Assembly: GCA_002633005.1 (NCBI GenBank)
Contig: NMRA01000461.1
Location: 64,001-124,000 of the forward strand
Origin: Phoronis australis
Taxonomy: Eukaryota > Phoronida > Phoronidae
Length of the DNA: 60,000 nucleotides
Direction: 5' to 3'
The notes under the pieces were generated by a model. That model was not told the origin of the DNA. It saw only the letters and a program-made list of their open reading frames with translations, and ran no database searches. Made by a program: the position numbers and the translations under genes. Of the stretch, positions 45,050 through 57,701 are shown piece after piece; within the stretch, counting starts at the first letter, position 1, and the number at the start of each line of letters is the position of its first letter.

Positions 45050-48000
45050 TCAGTGACATCAGTTTCACAATGGATGATGAATTATTCTTCGTCTTAATAT
45101 TTTGAAGGACTATTGATAATATTCAAAATTTCGATGTATTCATATATAACATCTTATCTGAGAGAGGGCTAATCAGATTCCCGCAAAACTTTCAGGTGAT
45201 GGTGCGATTTAAGCAATATTCTACAAAGGCCGTTAGAAATTGAAAACTTAATTCTCTTTTCAGCATACCATCTGTTGGCCATATCACGTGACCTAATTTA
45301 TGTAAGTCTTAAAAGATTTCTGACTACGATCGTGACTCGAGCCCGGAACTTTCTGCTGACCGTGGCAAAACTCAAAATGTTTGCAGCGTATTCGCTACGT
45401 CACATTGAGATTGACATTGTTTTCTGACTGATTTATTTTGTATGAGGGATATCAAAATTTGGCTTTCACTATTGTGTACACGAAAACGAAAAAAAAAAAA
45501 TGTTTACATGACCGACCAAACCAACTGTGATCTGGTGTGAAGTAAAATGATACAGGATTTGCAATTTCACAAAATATATGACTTCACCGAATTCAATTTA
45601 GAGGTTTTGTATTTTTGATTGAATGCACTAACTTATCGAGAAGCTTCTACTTGAACTTACGTAATAGAACAGATTGAGATTAAATGATATATGATGTAAA
45701 CGTAAATGTTAAAATAGGAATGAAGCACCAAATTCTCATGAACATGTTAAATGGATTGGCAGGCTACCCGTATATCATTACTGCACGATAATGTGTTGAG
45801 CCTACGGACTGAAATAATACTGTATTACTATAAACAATTTGCACCAATTGCTTTGCCCAAACGTGCTCACATAACAAAATTTAGGAGAAAACCCTCAAGC
45901 AGCAGATGTTCTTTGTAAATTGGGTCATCATTTCCGGTAGATCCCTGTCTGCTATGAATCATCCAATGCGTAAGTTATAGCCAGTTTCACGTGCACTGCA
46001 CTACTCCAACACCCACGGTTCTGTAGAATAAAATTTACCGTTGGTAACGAATACATGTACCTTAAACAAATTCTGAGATGCCAGAAGTCAGCCTGACCGA
46101 TTTCGGCGTCGTTGAACAAAAAGGACGCCAAAATTCATAAACTAGATAACTATCAACCAGTATCTGAACATGTGCACAATTTACACAGTAACCATCTCCA
46201 AGTTTGAGACTACAGATTTGCCAGCGATACGGTGAGTACCTTCTGGTGTTACCTGCGAAAAGTATAACAATCTTCCGCCTAAGGTGCCAGCGCAGCGTGG
46301 GTATATTGCACTGAGAGACATACATGTTTTGATGCCAGTTTCTGCGTTGTTTTTTTTCTCAGCAGAAAAGACCCCATGCTCTGAATTGAGGCAATTTTGG
46401 AATGTCAAAACGTGTCTGTCTGGTATAGTTAGCACCTGCATATGTAATCGTTCTCTATATCGATATTTATAACTTTCAGCCAGGTGAATTGCTGAAGTTC
46501 TGTGTTATTGTAAATTTCCTAATGGATTCTGGAACTCGATATGGCGTACTAAACTTACATTTCGCACTAAGATGATCCAATGGTTTGCGTTGTAGTTTTG
46601 CTATTTTTGCAGCTCAACGCTATTTGCCGACGTTTATGTGTTATGTTGAACATCGACCCGTACTCAGAAATTAATGTTTTGAAAATTATTTCCATCTTAA
46701 ATATGACCCGAAATTGATGGGTAAGACTCTATTTAACCATTTGCATCACTGACGTGCGAGCCCGTTAATTAAAACCTACAACTCATTACACATTTCTACT
46801 AAGTCTACACGTAGAATTGAATTCCTGATTTGCTGACATGATTAAAACAGTCAGTCATTGACCCAACATTCGAGAACTCGACCTTGCAGCTCTTGTTTAT
46901 TACCGTCAATGTTGAGATTCTCCTTCTGTAGAAACGATTACTTTCACTTGTGGACACAGCTCCAACCATGCCATTCATTATGTTGTTTTTCAAAAAAGTA
47001 CTTTATAAGTAACCATGGGTTGTAGTAGGCATTTATAATTTCATTATTTATTTGTATTCATGATTGTCCTCATATCAAATATTCACCAGTTGTATTATTA
47101 TTCCGTGTTGATCATTCCTTGTGTTTGCCTAATAGCTGATTTTCGAAATACTCCCACATTGAAATGTACAATCTTGCCAGAGGGTAATATCGTCTTTGGT
47201 GCAAAGGAGCGCCACCAACAGACCCCAAATCATGCGAAAGGGAAGTTTCAACCTGACGGTATGAACAGCGTCTTTACGTCTTTCGCGTTTACACAATGCC
47301 AGCAAATTTTCACTGGGAAGTACTTAGTGTTTACGGAAAAGGGAAAACCTTTTGAAATATCCATAGTGGACAAAATGTTCCAAGCAACTCCCATTACGAT
47401 GAAGAAACCTTGGCGGAATAATCTCTGGCTGCGACTGATAAAAACGGCAGAGTTTCGACCCCTGTCGATGTCAAAAAGAAACATTGAATTAGCACATCTT
47501 AACTCATGAAACAGTGGAAACGTTTGATCATGAGATCTATCCCTATGTTTTAAATTTGATTAACCACTATTTGTAGCAATGATTTTCTGTCCATCAAATC
47601 TGAGTCTGGATCAAGCAATAGTCAGTTTCTCGCGGTACTCATTACTCGAGAGTGCGACAGTGTGAAATGTCTGTGATTGAGTATTTTATAGACCATTCAC
47701 AACTAAAGCTTGACAGCTTATCAAACACTCATGTCTGTAATGTTGCGACTATTTTATTTCCTTCAGACGACGAATGATTGGCAAATGCTTACTAGTAACA
47801 TGTTGATGAGCTCGTGTTTTTGCTACTCTCCAACTCGTCAGATTTCCAGCCTAACGTGAGACTTCTTTAGATAATTACTCACAGACAGTTAGAGCATTCC
47901 ATACAGTCTCCCGTGTCCATGAGCAACGGACAAGTGCTCTGGAAGGACCGAGCACGGTTTGGTCGTATAGTTCATGACGCTTTCGAATTTCGAAAGTGTT

Positions 48001-50460
48001 CGTCCTTCCTGGCCTCGGAAACCCTGGCCATGAGACGCCACATGCATTGTTATGTACCCGACTGTAAGAAGAACTTGTCGCAATTTCGTTTCCCAGACTC
48101 AATATAGCGAGCACACGTCATAGGTTCACCTAGACCCTGTTCATAATCATCAAGCGAAACCCTTGAAAGGTGGTGTCTTTCAACCATCGGTTTCTCAGCA
48201 AGGTTGGTCACCTTACAAACCCGTCATTTACTGTGGACATTCTTTACAGGAACCGACCCGTGGCCGTGGATGTTTACTAGGGATAGTCTGGCCTGTGATA
48301 CAAATGTATTTTCAGCTCCAGTTTTAAAGCTATGGTAGACAACATATTAAACTACAAAACAATTTTTAGTGTTAAAATTATCTTACAGTATTTTACGGAA
48401 ATAACTTACATTTTGTGTATGAATATTTGTTATGCAATTGTATCTGAAATATTTACTAACACTCATGTGTTAAAACAACTTTCGAAAAACTACTCATGTA
48501 ATTATTTTCATTTCTATGTGAGTGCGGGATATATGACCACTGTTTATATTCTTTCAAAATTTCTTATTTCTTCAATGTTTACCTGCTCCCCGCGGGCAGC
48601 AATTGATGAATTGATACCCGTGCACGTACATGTAATGTATACTGGTGCGCAATCAGATGGTTACCCTTTAGTTTTAGTCTTTTCTGCGACTGGTATTTTC
48701 AAAGATCAGAAGATCATTATCAAACAGGTCTGTTCAGTTTACTTACTTGCATTTGTTCACGAATCGTCTCTAATTTCTTGTTTGGTATTTGTAAACGGCT
48801 TGGTAACGTTTGTTGCGCTTTCCGCCTCAACTGTACATCGCGGCTCCAGCAGGGCATGCCCGGTGCATTCGTTATGAACTGCGTATTCGTTTTCATCGAT
48901 TCCGTCAATGTAGCTACTATTACCGAGGGGCTTGTTGCTAATAGCTGCCGAAATTATTGACAAGAGTTTGTGAAACAGATTGCCTTGACCGAGTATCGAG
49001 GCTCCTGGACATTATCTCCTTCAAGAAAATCAAAACAAAACAATACTACAAAGCATCACTATGGGCGTCGTTTTAGGCATCTGCTGTTTCGTCTGAACTC
49101 ATATTTTGTGTCATTTGGTACGAAGACTAAATGCATGAAGAGAGAGAGGATTTACTCGTGTTGTCACACAACCTGTTTGTAAAACACGTCCAGCGTATTT
49201 CGGTATTAGAAGACATTTGTGTTCGAATTTTGTGAATTTCAGAGTTTGTTTTTTAGACTTACTGTTTCTTACACGAAAGCAGATCTGCCGTGGATAACAA
49301 GGCAAGAGAAGTAGAGCATGGACACAATAAACTGGAAATCTTTCAAATGTTTTCGTGTTCATTTGGTGCTTTACTGAAGGTAAATATCGGTACAGACAGA
49401 AATCTGCAAAAACACAGACATGAATAGCAACTCCAGTATTTACTGGCAACATTAACAACGAAAACAACGGCAGCAATGTTAGCAACTACCATAACAACAA
49501 CTTACGATAACAAGTATTGCAATATATGTAAAGTTAGGCTACAATCATAAAGCCGATAACGGTGGTGAGCATCAACACGAAATTGTAAAAAATACAAAAA
49601 ATACAACCAAATTTTATTATTCGGACTATAATTATTAAAGCATACGAGACATTTTCCGTTCCATCAGACGAAAATCTGAATGATTTCTCTTAAGGGCACG
49701 TCCACGAATGGACCAGGCAAAAAGTGATAAAGGCTACATGTATGTCACGGATTTCCTCGATTGTTTGCATGGTGGTTGGGGTTGATGCCCCAACCTTCAT
49801 ACCAACATTAATTTTTTTGCGTGCGCCACCTTGTGGTTGCTATGGGAACGTGTTGTTTTTCTGCCAATTCCAGGCCTCGTTACAGCTACATTTTGGGACT
49901 TTTTGCTTACTTACCTTGAGAACAATAGTGCAAAATGAAACACTTCAAGTTTATCACTGAATTGAGGTGTCTTTCAACTTGCCAGTCATAGAAAATGTCA
50001 CGGTTTCAGTTACATCTTAGTCGTTTTTGAAGGCTACCAGTTTAGCTAGTCTGTGGTGATTCCAAAATGTTGAAAATTGCCCTACTTCCTGTCTCAATAT
50101 CTCAGCTGAAGCCAACTTTAAAGCGACAAAACTACAAGCAGTGTTTAGATTGGTCTTAGCTCTACAAAATAAAACCAACAAAAGTTCCGGCAATCACCCT
50201 TCTTCATACCGCATCGGGCTCTAGAAGTAGGGCACCTTACCAAAAGTGTGAAACTGGCCAATGTCTGCATAGTAACAAATGTATGCCAGGATTCAAAATA
50301 CAGTTTTGAAATCTTAAAATAGGCGATCGAACATATTAAGGGATATTTTATTTTGTTACTTTACTGAAAAGAATGAGAAGCACAACAAGGCACATTGGTT
50401 TCCTTTGACCCTGACGATAACGCTGCCAATAGCATGTGCAAATACTCACCGTTTCAAGTT
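45050..50460. other. No recognisable gene
   Basis: Open frames of 149 codons (plus strand, 47060-47509) and 181 codons (plus strand, 48332-48877) are the longest. Neither shows a known motif, a duplicated copy or clear exon borders. No repeats of note. Confidence 0.4.
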
Positions 50461-51346
50461 GGCCCGAACCAGAGGCGATGCAGAGGCTATAGGCGCTCTG
50501 TACGCCGGAAGCTTTTCGACGAATTTTGCCTCGCACCGACTAAACCATCAAAGTCACGTTGTTATAAATACCTTTTGCGCATAGAGAAACACCTTAGGAT
50601 GTTGTCGATGTGTTTAATTCCTTCCAACTCGAACAAATATTCCAGATATGAAACTTTTTCTTCGAGCAGTCCCTATTTCAGTTCCCAAAATCGTAAAATC
50701 AACATTTTCATTTTTTTAAAAACGCCGAAGGTCAGAAGTTGCGAACCTACCGGCGAACTTTGAAAGCTGAAGTTCCCGCCCTTCGCGTACGTGCTGCCGG
50801 GAACGAGCCGTGCATTTGCTGTGTTGTTAGACATTAAAATGTCAAATATGTGCACAAAGACAATTAAATGTCATATCAACAGCATTTATTTTTATCAAAT
50901 ACAAAGAATAATTCATTGAAATACAATCAGTTTCAAGTAACGCCAATTACAAACAAGTATACTGTAAGTGGTGGCATTTTGGAAACGAATATTTGACTGA
51001 CAAGACCGCAGTGGCTCACCTTTGGCCTATTTAAAGATTGAGGTCATGAAATCACATCACCTAGCGAGCGCGGTAAAAATTGGAGCGTGCGCAGTATAAA
51101 AATGCTAAGTTCACGATTTTGGGAACTGAAATAGGGACTGCTCGAAGAAAAAGTTTGATAATGGGAGTATTTGTTCGAGTTGGAAGGAATTAAACACATC
51201 GACAACCTCCTCTGGTGTTCCTCTATGCGCAAAAGGTATTTATAATAACGTGACTTTGATGGTTTAGTCGGTGCGAGGCATAATTCGCCGAAAAGCTTCC
51301 GGCGTACAGAGCGCCTATAGCCTCCGCATCGCCTCTGGTTCGGGCC
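50461..51346. repeat. Large inverted repeat with 233-bp arms
   Basis: The left arm 50461-50693 and the right arm 51114-51346 are reverse complements with about 13 differences counted by eye. They are separated by 420 bases. Each arm is open in the same frame (GYRRSVRRKLF, CLAPTKPSKSR, MCLIPSNSNKY, SSSSPYFSSQN). However, most differences change the amino acid, so the frame is probably not maintained as protein. A transcript would form a very long hairpin. No TIR-end or target duplication is clear. Confidence 0.8.
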
Positions 51347-52002
51347 AACAGAGGCGATGGACATTGCCTGTGTTTCAAGATGCATTGTGGTTGAGTAAAA
51401 AATCTATGAAGTAAGTCTTCAGTTATACATAACTGCGAACAAAAATTCTGAAATTTTAATGTGTGGGTCTGATTGAAATTTAGTTTTCTAATTTTCTCGA
51501 AGTCGGTTGATCGTGTCCTGACGCATCTCAATTCAACGAGTTTTATAAAAAAACAGTAATAGGTGTATTGGGCCGGAATGAGACAACTGCATCTCCATAC
51601 AGTGTATATCACCAAACCCGAACAAATCATACAGCAAAGTAGTTAGTCATAAAAAAGAGATATATTGAAATGGTATGGGATAGATGCTGGGAAATGAAGT
51701 AAAAAATGATCTTATAAGGACAGTCGACTTCCGGTGAAATTGGCGTTGTTGAATAACTTTTTTTTACGCTTCACATTCCGGAAGTCCCCGAACAGCACAC
51801 GTCCAGATGTGGATATGGATGTCTGAATATTCTCGCATTATGGATACCAATGTTTCTTTTAGTTTTTACCGACAACGCATAGAATGATGTATTTGCAGAA
51901 GGTTCGTAGACATTTTAATAAAAAACACAAGAAACCGACTATTTCACACGCAAGATAGCAGAAAAATCAGTTCAGATGTTTTGTGCATCTATCACAGTTT
52001 CA
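51347..52002. other. No recognisable feature
   Basis: About 650 bases of AT-rich sequence without repeats or convincing coding potential. Confidence 0.5.
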
Positions 52003-52290
52003 ATGGCGAATTCCGGGAGGGGGCCATACCCCCTTAAATTCTCCCAGATACCATTTTTCAGTTCGGGGTCATAATTGCTGACTAGCATTTTCGTGCACCC
52101 AGGGGGCTCAGGTGGCGAAAACACAGTACAATGGCCTTGAACAAACCCCGTTTACCCTATTTTCTTAGTAATAAGGTCCACAAACCCAAAGTTGCAAGAC
52201 CCCTGCATCCCTACATTTTAGGGTGGGCGCGCGGATGAAGCGAAATTCGGTGCCCTGTCCCCCAACTCAAAATGCTGGACCCGCCCGAGT
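52003..52290. mobile_element. Relic of the hAT-like family at 19548
   Basis: TCAATGGCGAATTCCGGGAG, then GGGGGCCATACCCCCTTAAA, then TTCTCCCAGATACCATTT parallels 19553-19620 (TTCTCCCAGATTCCATTT). The far side, CCCTGTCCCCCAACTCAAAA, parallels 19670-19700. Both ends are eroded. Confidence 0.5.
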
Positions 52291-54204
52291 TTAGTATGGA
52301 TATGCAATGGTGTTGGGTGCTTACCATCAGTCAGACTCCAAAAATTCAGAAGTCTCGAGACTAATACATGTACATGTAGTGTCAGCTACTTCATTGAAAA
52401 GTTATAAGGCAATGCATGTGCAGCAAAACGAAAATAAAATACTCAAACATTCAGACTGCATATAGGTGAGCTTAATGGGTAATCCTGCAAAGAGGTTTTG
52501 GAACAAAGTCGGGCAATATTTAAAAACTGTTCTGATTTAAATTATTGTTCATGATGTTAGACAGAGATGCAGCAGAGCAGGTTATACTGTACTTATGTAG
52601 CAAAACAATAAGATAGCCAAACATTAAACCAGCACCAAAGTAGTTTAGAGAATAGTAATACAATATTGAGGCTGATATACAGGTAGGACACAGGCAAATT
52701 ACACGCCATAAATCAAGTAAATAGAAAAGAACAAATGTGGTCACATTTACAAAATGTGATCGAATTAGGTGTAAAATGAGACACCTTTAGTCAGCACAGA
52801 TGACACGTCACGAAATGGAAATAGCATTTTGTTTGACTACTTTTGACATACTGTATTTCAAATGTCTCTGAGTTTTGTATGCATGAAATGTGCTACTGCG
52901 GCAATTCCATTGACTCAACAATCTTTTGTCACAGTTCAAATCGTTGGTCTTCCTCAGCGATTCTTTTCATTCTAAAGGCATCAAACTGTGCGAGTTTCCC
53001 AGAATGATTGAGTGCTGCTAAACGGGGAAATATTTAATCTGCTGAGATGAGAGACATTCTTCGGAACATCACTATGACCAGGAACAAGACATTCATGGGT
53101 TACAGATAAAGCTTTGCTGGCTTTTTGTTTGTAATATCGCTAGGATCTTTCGGCAAATTCATCGATGTCAGTTGGAAGCTGGATCCTAACAGGGTTGACT
53201 CTTCCATCAGATGCAGCAGTGAGAAACCTGGAAAACCATCAATTTTGATATATAGCATTGTCACGGCTTCGAAATGCCATAAAGTTAAGACAAGATCCAA
53301 CACTCTTCATGTCACGATACTAATTGAGAAAATTTTATGTTTTAGTACATGATTTTCAGGATAAAAGGAATACAATTGCATCTTCAATAATTTTAGCTAA
53401 ATGCACCTTTCAAAATTTGCCTGATTGGTCACTAACACCATTATGACTTATTTGGAGTACCTAAGCATTCATTACAAGCAGTCTTCCCTCTCAGAGGAAT
53501 TTTCAAACGTTGACAGTTGTGGTGAAATAACTGCCACAGAACTAAACAGATTGTGCACTTATCAACATGGCTCCTCACCATAGACATAGTTCAAGGTCTG
53601 TTAACCCTATCCATTGACTTACAAGCTCTGGCCCAAACTCGCAAAACATAATTTATGCACCCAAAATTCGCAGTGCGTGGAGCCAAATCCACTTTGTCTG
53701 AGAGACATGGTTGACAAGACAGTAAATACAGCATACATACAAAGTGTTTTGTTTGCAAATACAAGGACAATGTTACAGTCCATCAGTAATGTTTTCTACC
53801 AGAAGAGTTAGTAAGACCGTCACCAGTCTTTGATTCAATGCGCAGTTTACAAGCCCTCCAGCCCCGATTATATTTGAGGCAATTTGCAAACATTGTAGTT
53901 ACAAACTCCTGTATCTATGGACAACTTGCGCAGTGAAATTTCCGAGACGCAAAATTCGCTGAATGCACGGCATTTTATTTGTCTACGAGGTTTACATGTA
54001 TAAGCAACCGCAATACAACTGAAATAAAAATCTACTACAACTACAGTTTTGCGATCATTAAATGTTGATGCACTTAAATCCGGTAACCAAGAATCTCAGA
54101 AAAAGGTTTTATGCAACAACACTCCAATTCATTAACTAACTACTTACTAGTACTAGTTCTGTAGTAAGCTCAACAACAGTGGCTAACTTCTTTGGTAAAC
54201 GCTT
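52291..54204. other. Mostly unrecognised; a weak coding-like patch near 52.95-53.28 kb
   Basis: On the minus strand, about 53280-52930 reads AASDGRVNPVRIQLPTDIDE, ALSVTHECLVPGH and KLAQFDAFRMKRIAEEDQRF across a stop and a frame change. This resembles a broken 3' end of a gene rather than random sequence. I do not recognise it. The remainder shows nothing. Confidence 0.35.
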
Positions 54205-55260
54205 ACAATTTCTGCCTAGACCTGCAATAGAATTTTCTGGAAACTAGGCATAACAGAACTCCCAATAGAATGCTGTATTTTGAATCCCCAAATGTTTTCC
54301 CCAGTCTTATTCTTGAGGTTGAATGCTTCAAGTATTGGGGACCCTAATGGTGGTAAAACTTTAGCCATGTTACTTAAATTAGGCCCCATTGTAATGGGGT
54401 TCCACTGCGTATTTGGAAAATTATGTATCTCTGGTTATACGGATAGAGCAATGTGACCCACTAAAGGTGAATTGGACGAGAAATTGATGTCAGCTAGGAG
54501 ACAAGGGCTCGATGAAATCTTTTGATAATGGACACCAAGTTTCCACTTCTTCACACATGCGCATTCATAAAATGGAATGCATTTCGACAAGCCCTAAATA
54601 TTGAGATAAGGTGAATATTATACTAATACCAGTCAGTACTCTAGTACTCGGGAGTCGCTTTACTTCATGTAGGGTTGTGCCCTTCCTGGCGACTGCAGTC
54701 AGAATCTAGTTGAGAAAGCAATTTTAAAAAAGTCGTTATCAACAGGTATAGAGTATCGATGACCTGGAGCACAATATACCTGACCCAACTGGAATCGATA
54801 CATTCTGTTCTTCCAGAAATTCTTTGTTGACGGTATTTCCCCTTACATCCCAAACTCAAGCTTGGCCTTGGGCTTATAGCCCTTCTGATGTTGAAGGTTG
54901 ACACATATCTTACTTCTACTTGGCCTCCATCTGATACAATGCTGAGATCGACGATTTCCACAAACGGGGGTGGGGGCAAAGTGTTGTAAACAAGCCCACT
55001 GTGACCCTGGCAAGAATCAGCTGCCACTTTCAGTTTCAGCACTGTCACTGAACGGGACTAGGTCGGTGACTTTAACATATTTCAAATGGCTTGCTATGGA
55101 CTTTGTGCAATCAGTTAGTGCTCCAATTGCTTGCTGCATGGTTTCCAGATTCCTTTGAATCTCCATAAACCAGATTTGAAGGATTTTGCCAACGACCATA
55201 TTCTATTAACTACTTCCACCACCTCATCAGCCATTTTTTCTTCAGAGATATCAGAGACAC
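54205..55260 (-). pseudogene. Broken coding-like tract, family unknown
   Basis: Minus-strand frames succeed one another. MADEVVEVVNRIWSLAKSF (~55222) shifts into a helical stretch ETMQQAIGALTDCTKSIAS (~55120). An open frame at 55048-54665 follows. Then a frame at about 54595-54205 carries a single TAA and reads KKWKLGVHYQKIS, HIALSV, PEIHNFPNTQWNPITMGP and ENIWGFKIQHSIGSSVMP. The tract has no obvious introns, which suggests a decayed retrocopy or a transposon gene. No domain is recognised. Confidence 0.35.
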
Positions 55261-55299
55261 CTGAAGGGCTTTTCATCAAAATGGTAATTCATAGAAAAA

Positions 55300-56459
55300 A
55301 AAACAAAACAAAAAATACTAATTTTATTGAATTTTATTTGCTAAGAAGTAAGCCCAATAATTTAACAACCTTTTGAGCACTTTTTAATATCAAACGTCAA
55401 CATTCTCGATGACTAGTAGTTATTGTAACAAGTGCCCACTTTGGCTGAGGTGGCTGCGTACAACTGCTCATTACTATATGAATACATGTGTTTGCCGGTC
55501 GTTTTGATGCCAAATATCTATTCTACTAAGATAGATCAATCCCACAATTAAGTTTCAAAGTGAAAAACTTGGCTTCAGCAGAGATTGACTCATCCAAACC
55601 TTGGCAAGTTATCCATGTTTTCTGCTTGTATGACCCCAATACCCTTCAAACCCGAAATTTGGAAGTTAAGGTGCAACTTGACACATTTATTTTTCATTTT
55701 TACAAAGACAATTTATGCGTTTATACAAAACAGTAGCTAATTAGCTATTTCATTTTCTAGTACCTTTTGAAATTACTTACAATGTCACAAAATCTGCGAT
55801 TATTGGGATAAGTTCTGATTGTTGTTTTCAGTGAAAACTGAGGTACCCGACTTTTAAGCTACCTAACGCGATAGAATTTGTTGAAAGTGCATTTTAGTAA
55901 TTACCATAAGAAAGTAAACAAAAATGCATAATATGATCCCAATCCGCCACATAGGGTTTATCACCCCTGTATGGATTTTGCCTGGTCTGAAGTGTACTGC
56001 ACTCTTAAGTTTTTGAAAGTTATTGCGCGTTTTAAGAATCAACTAACGGGCCTGTGCAGTACATGGACTTACGTCATTCACATATCTAGCAATTCTATAT
56101 AACGCGCAGCGCAATAATACCGACACTTTTAAGGCCTGACGACAGACATTGGTCAAACACTTTAACTTGAGCTACTCAAATTGCTGCCGGCGTATCGACT
56201 TTATACATGTAGTTTATTCCACGTGCAGGAGCTGCTTGGCGCGTTTTGCAAGAGTGGAACATTGTTTTGTTTTCTCCGAAACTTACCATCAGCCTTTTAC
56301 GTTGTAAGTCAGAAGATCAGATTAGACCTAGACTTGTTTATACAGAAAATAAAACAAAAATATAAAAATTCATTGTCTCTAGGCATAAAAGTGCTTGCTT
56401 TGTAATCTAAGCCACTTTTTGTTTAGGCTCATGTTGATTGTACGTTTTGCACAATCGGT
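55300..56459. other. No recognisable feature
   Basis: AT-rich sequence with short chance frames. Nothing repeated elsewhere in the window was noticed. Confidence 0.5.
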
Positions 56460-57180
56460 TACATAGAGTGGACGACGAATTCTTCATCGGGATGAGCTCT
56501 CGTCCAAGTCGGAATTGTGAGTTGCCATGTTGACGTTTATAACTGAGCGTTCTGTTTCAAAATATTCTCTCACTTACGGTTGCTTATATCAAACTGAAAC
56601 AAAGCCTGTCTCATTAGATGCATTTTGTAATGCCTTTAGAGTGTTCGTGAGTGCAAATGACTTGAGAAGCCATCGATGAATAAACCGTTGCGTTACCGAC
56701 TTTAGGTGCAATAAAACTACATGTAATTTACGGAACACCGAAGCCGTGTAATCTCATGGTAATCCAGTGTTTGGTGACAGAAACTTTTGTGAAACAACTC
56801 GATTTCTATCCCACGGCCATTTGTTACGGAAATTTTTATTTACATTTACATTATTCAAATGATTGTTAATGTACAACTTCTGCCCTGACGTTCTGTTGCT
56901 AAAGCGGAACCTGAATTCGCAGCACACGACCTGTAAGTAAATTTTGCAGTTTCGTGGCTAATTCACCAACATACACTGTAATCACGTGCACTTTACTTCT
57001 TTGGCTCACTAATGTAGTATTTTCTTGACTAGAAGTTTGATCTCCAGCTTTGGCTGGTTTATGTTCGTGATGTCTGATCTGTTCCCGAGCCACTGACCGG
57101 GATAACAAACCTTTTGTGTGTTTAGAGCTCAAACCACCACGGGTCTAAACAACGCATATCTAGGTTCTCCTGTATGTATC
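56460..57180. mobile_element. Second, inverted copy of the interior of the 31240-32935 element
   Basis: Reverse-complement matches run in order. TTTCTTTGGCTCACTAWT, TCCARCTY-like sequence, GCTGGTTTATGTTC and GGCTCGG-like sequence at 57080-56985 correspond to 31740-31910. GAACCTAGAT-GTTGTTTA at 57140-57165 corresponds to about 31670. Sequence at 56555-56720 (AACTGAAACAAAGCCT, TGAATAAACC) corresponds to 32160-32310. The ends of this copy were not located. Confidence 0.65.
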
Positions 57181-57652
57181 ACACAGAAAAATACTTCTAA
57201 TTTATCTCCGAATAAACCCCAACATCCTGCTATCGACCTTATTGACGTACCAGATTTTGTAGACTGCGGTGTGTCCAAATACCAATAAATCCGTAACCAC
57301 TTTTTATAAGAACTCGGTGTATTGTTATGGGTTTTACCTCGTATTTTGATGATTTGTTGTTGTTAAACGATGAAGTAAGGATGAAACCTCATGATTTGAC
57401 ATTGGAACGATTGATCTGTAGCTTTGTGCGTGAAAAGGAGTCAAACAATGCTACAAGACTAGAGTATTGTCGACTCCTGCCATATCAGGTTCAGTTCAAA
57501 CCAACAAAACCGGAAGAGGTTTGCACTACGTAAATATTTACTTAATTGTCACCAAATTTCTGAAGTAAGTTAAGTTGATAAAGTTAAACCGAGTTGTATT
57601 TTTCAAACGCTGAATTATCCCTGTTTTGGACGATATGTACTAGGTCTGGATT

Positions 57653-57654
<2 letters not shown>

Positions 57655-57699
<45 letters not shown>
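57655..57699. repeat. (GT)n microsatellite
   Basis: An uninterrupted TG dinucleotide run. Confidence 0.95.

Positions 57700-57701
<2 letters not shown>

Noticed and set aside
44645-45105. Cys-Val and His-Thr repeat open frames
   Set aside because: They are translations of the (CA)n microsatellite.
47060-47509. 149-codon plus-strand open frame
   Set aside because: No family motif, no duplicated or conserved copy in the window, no clear splice or promoter context. Length alone is not convincing in 60 kb.
48332-48877. 181-codon plus-strand open frame, the longest without Ns apart from none of comparable size
   Set aside because: Composition is hydrophobic and low in charge, as expected from AT-rich random sequence. 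No motif recognised.
50395-51385. Matching open frames in the two arms of the inverted repeat taken as a duplicated gene
   Set aside because: Most differences between arms change the amino acid, there is no recognised motif, and the frame ends are set by chance. Better described as an inverted repeat.
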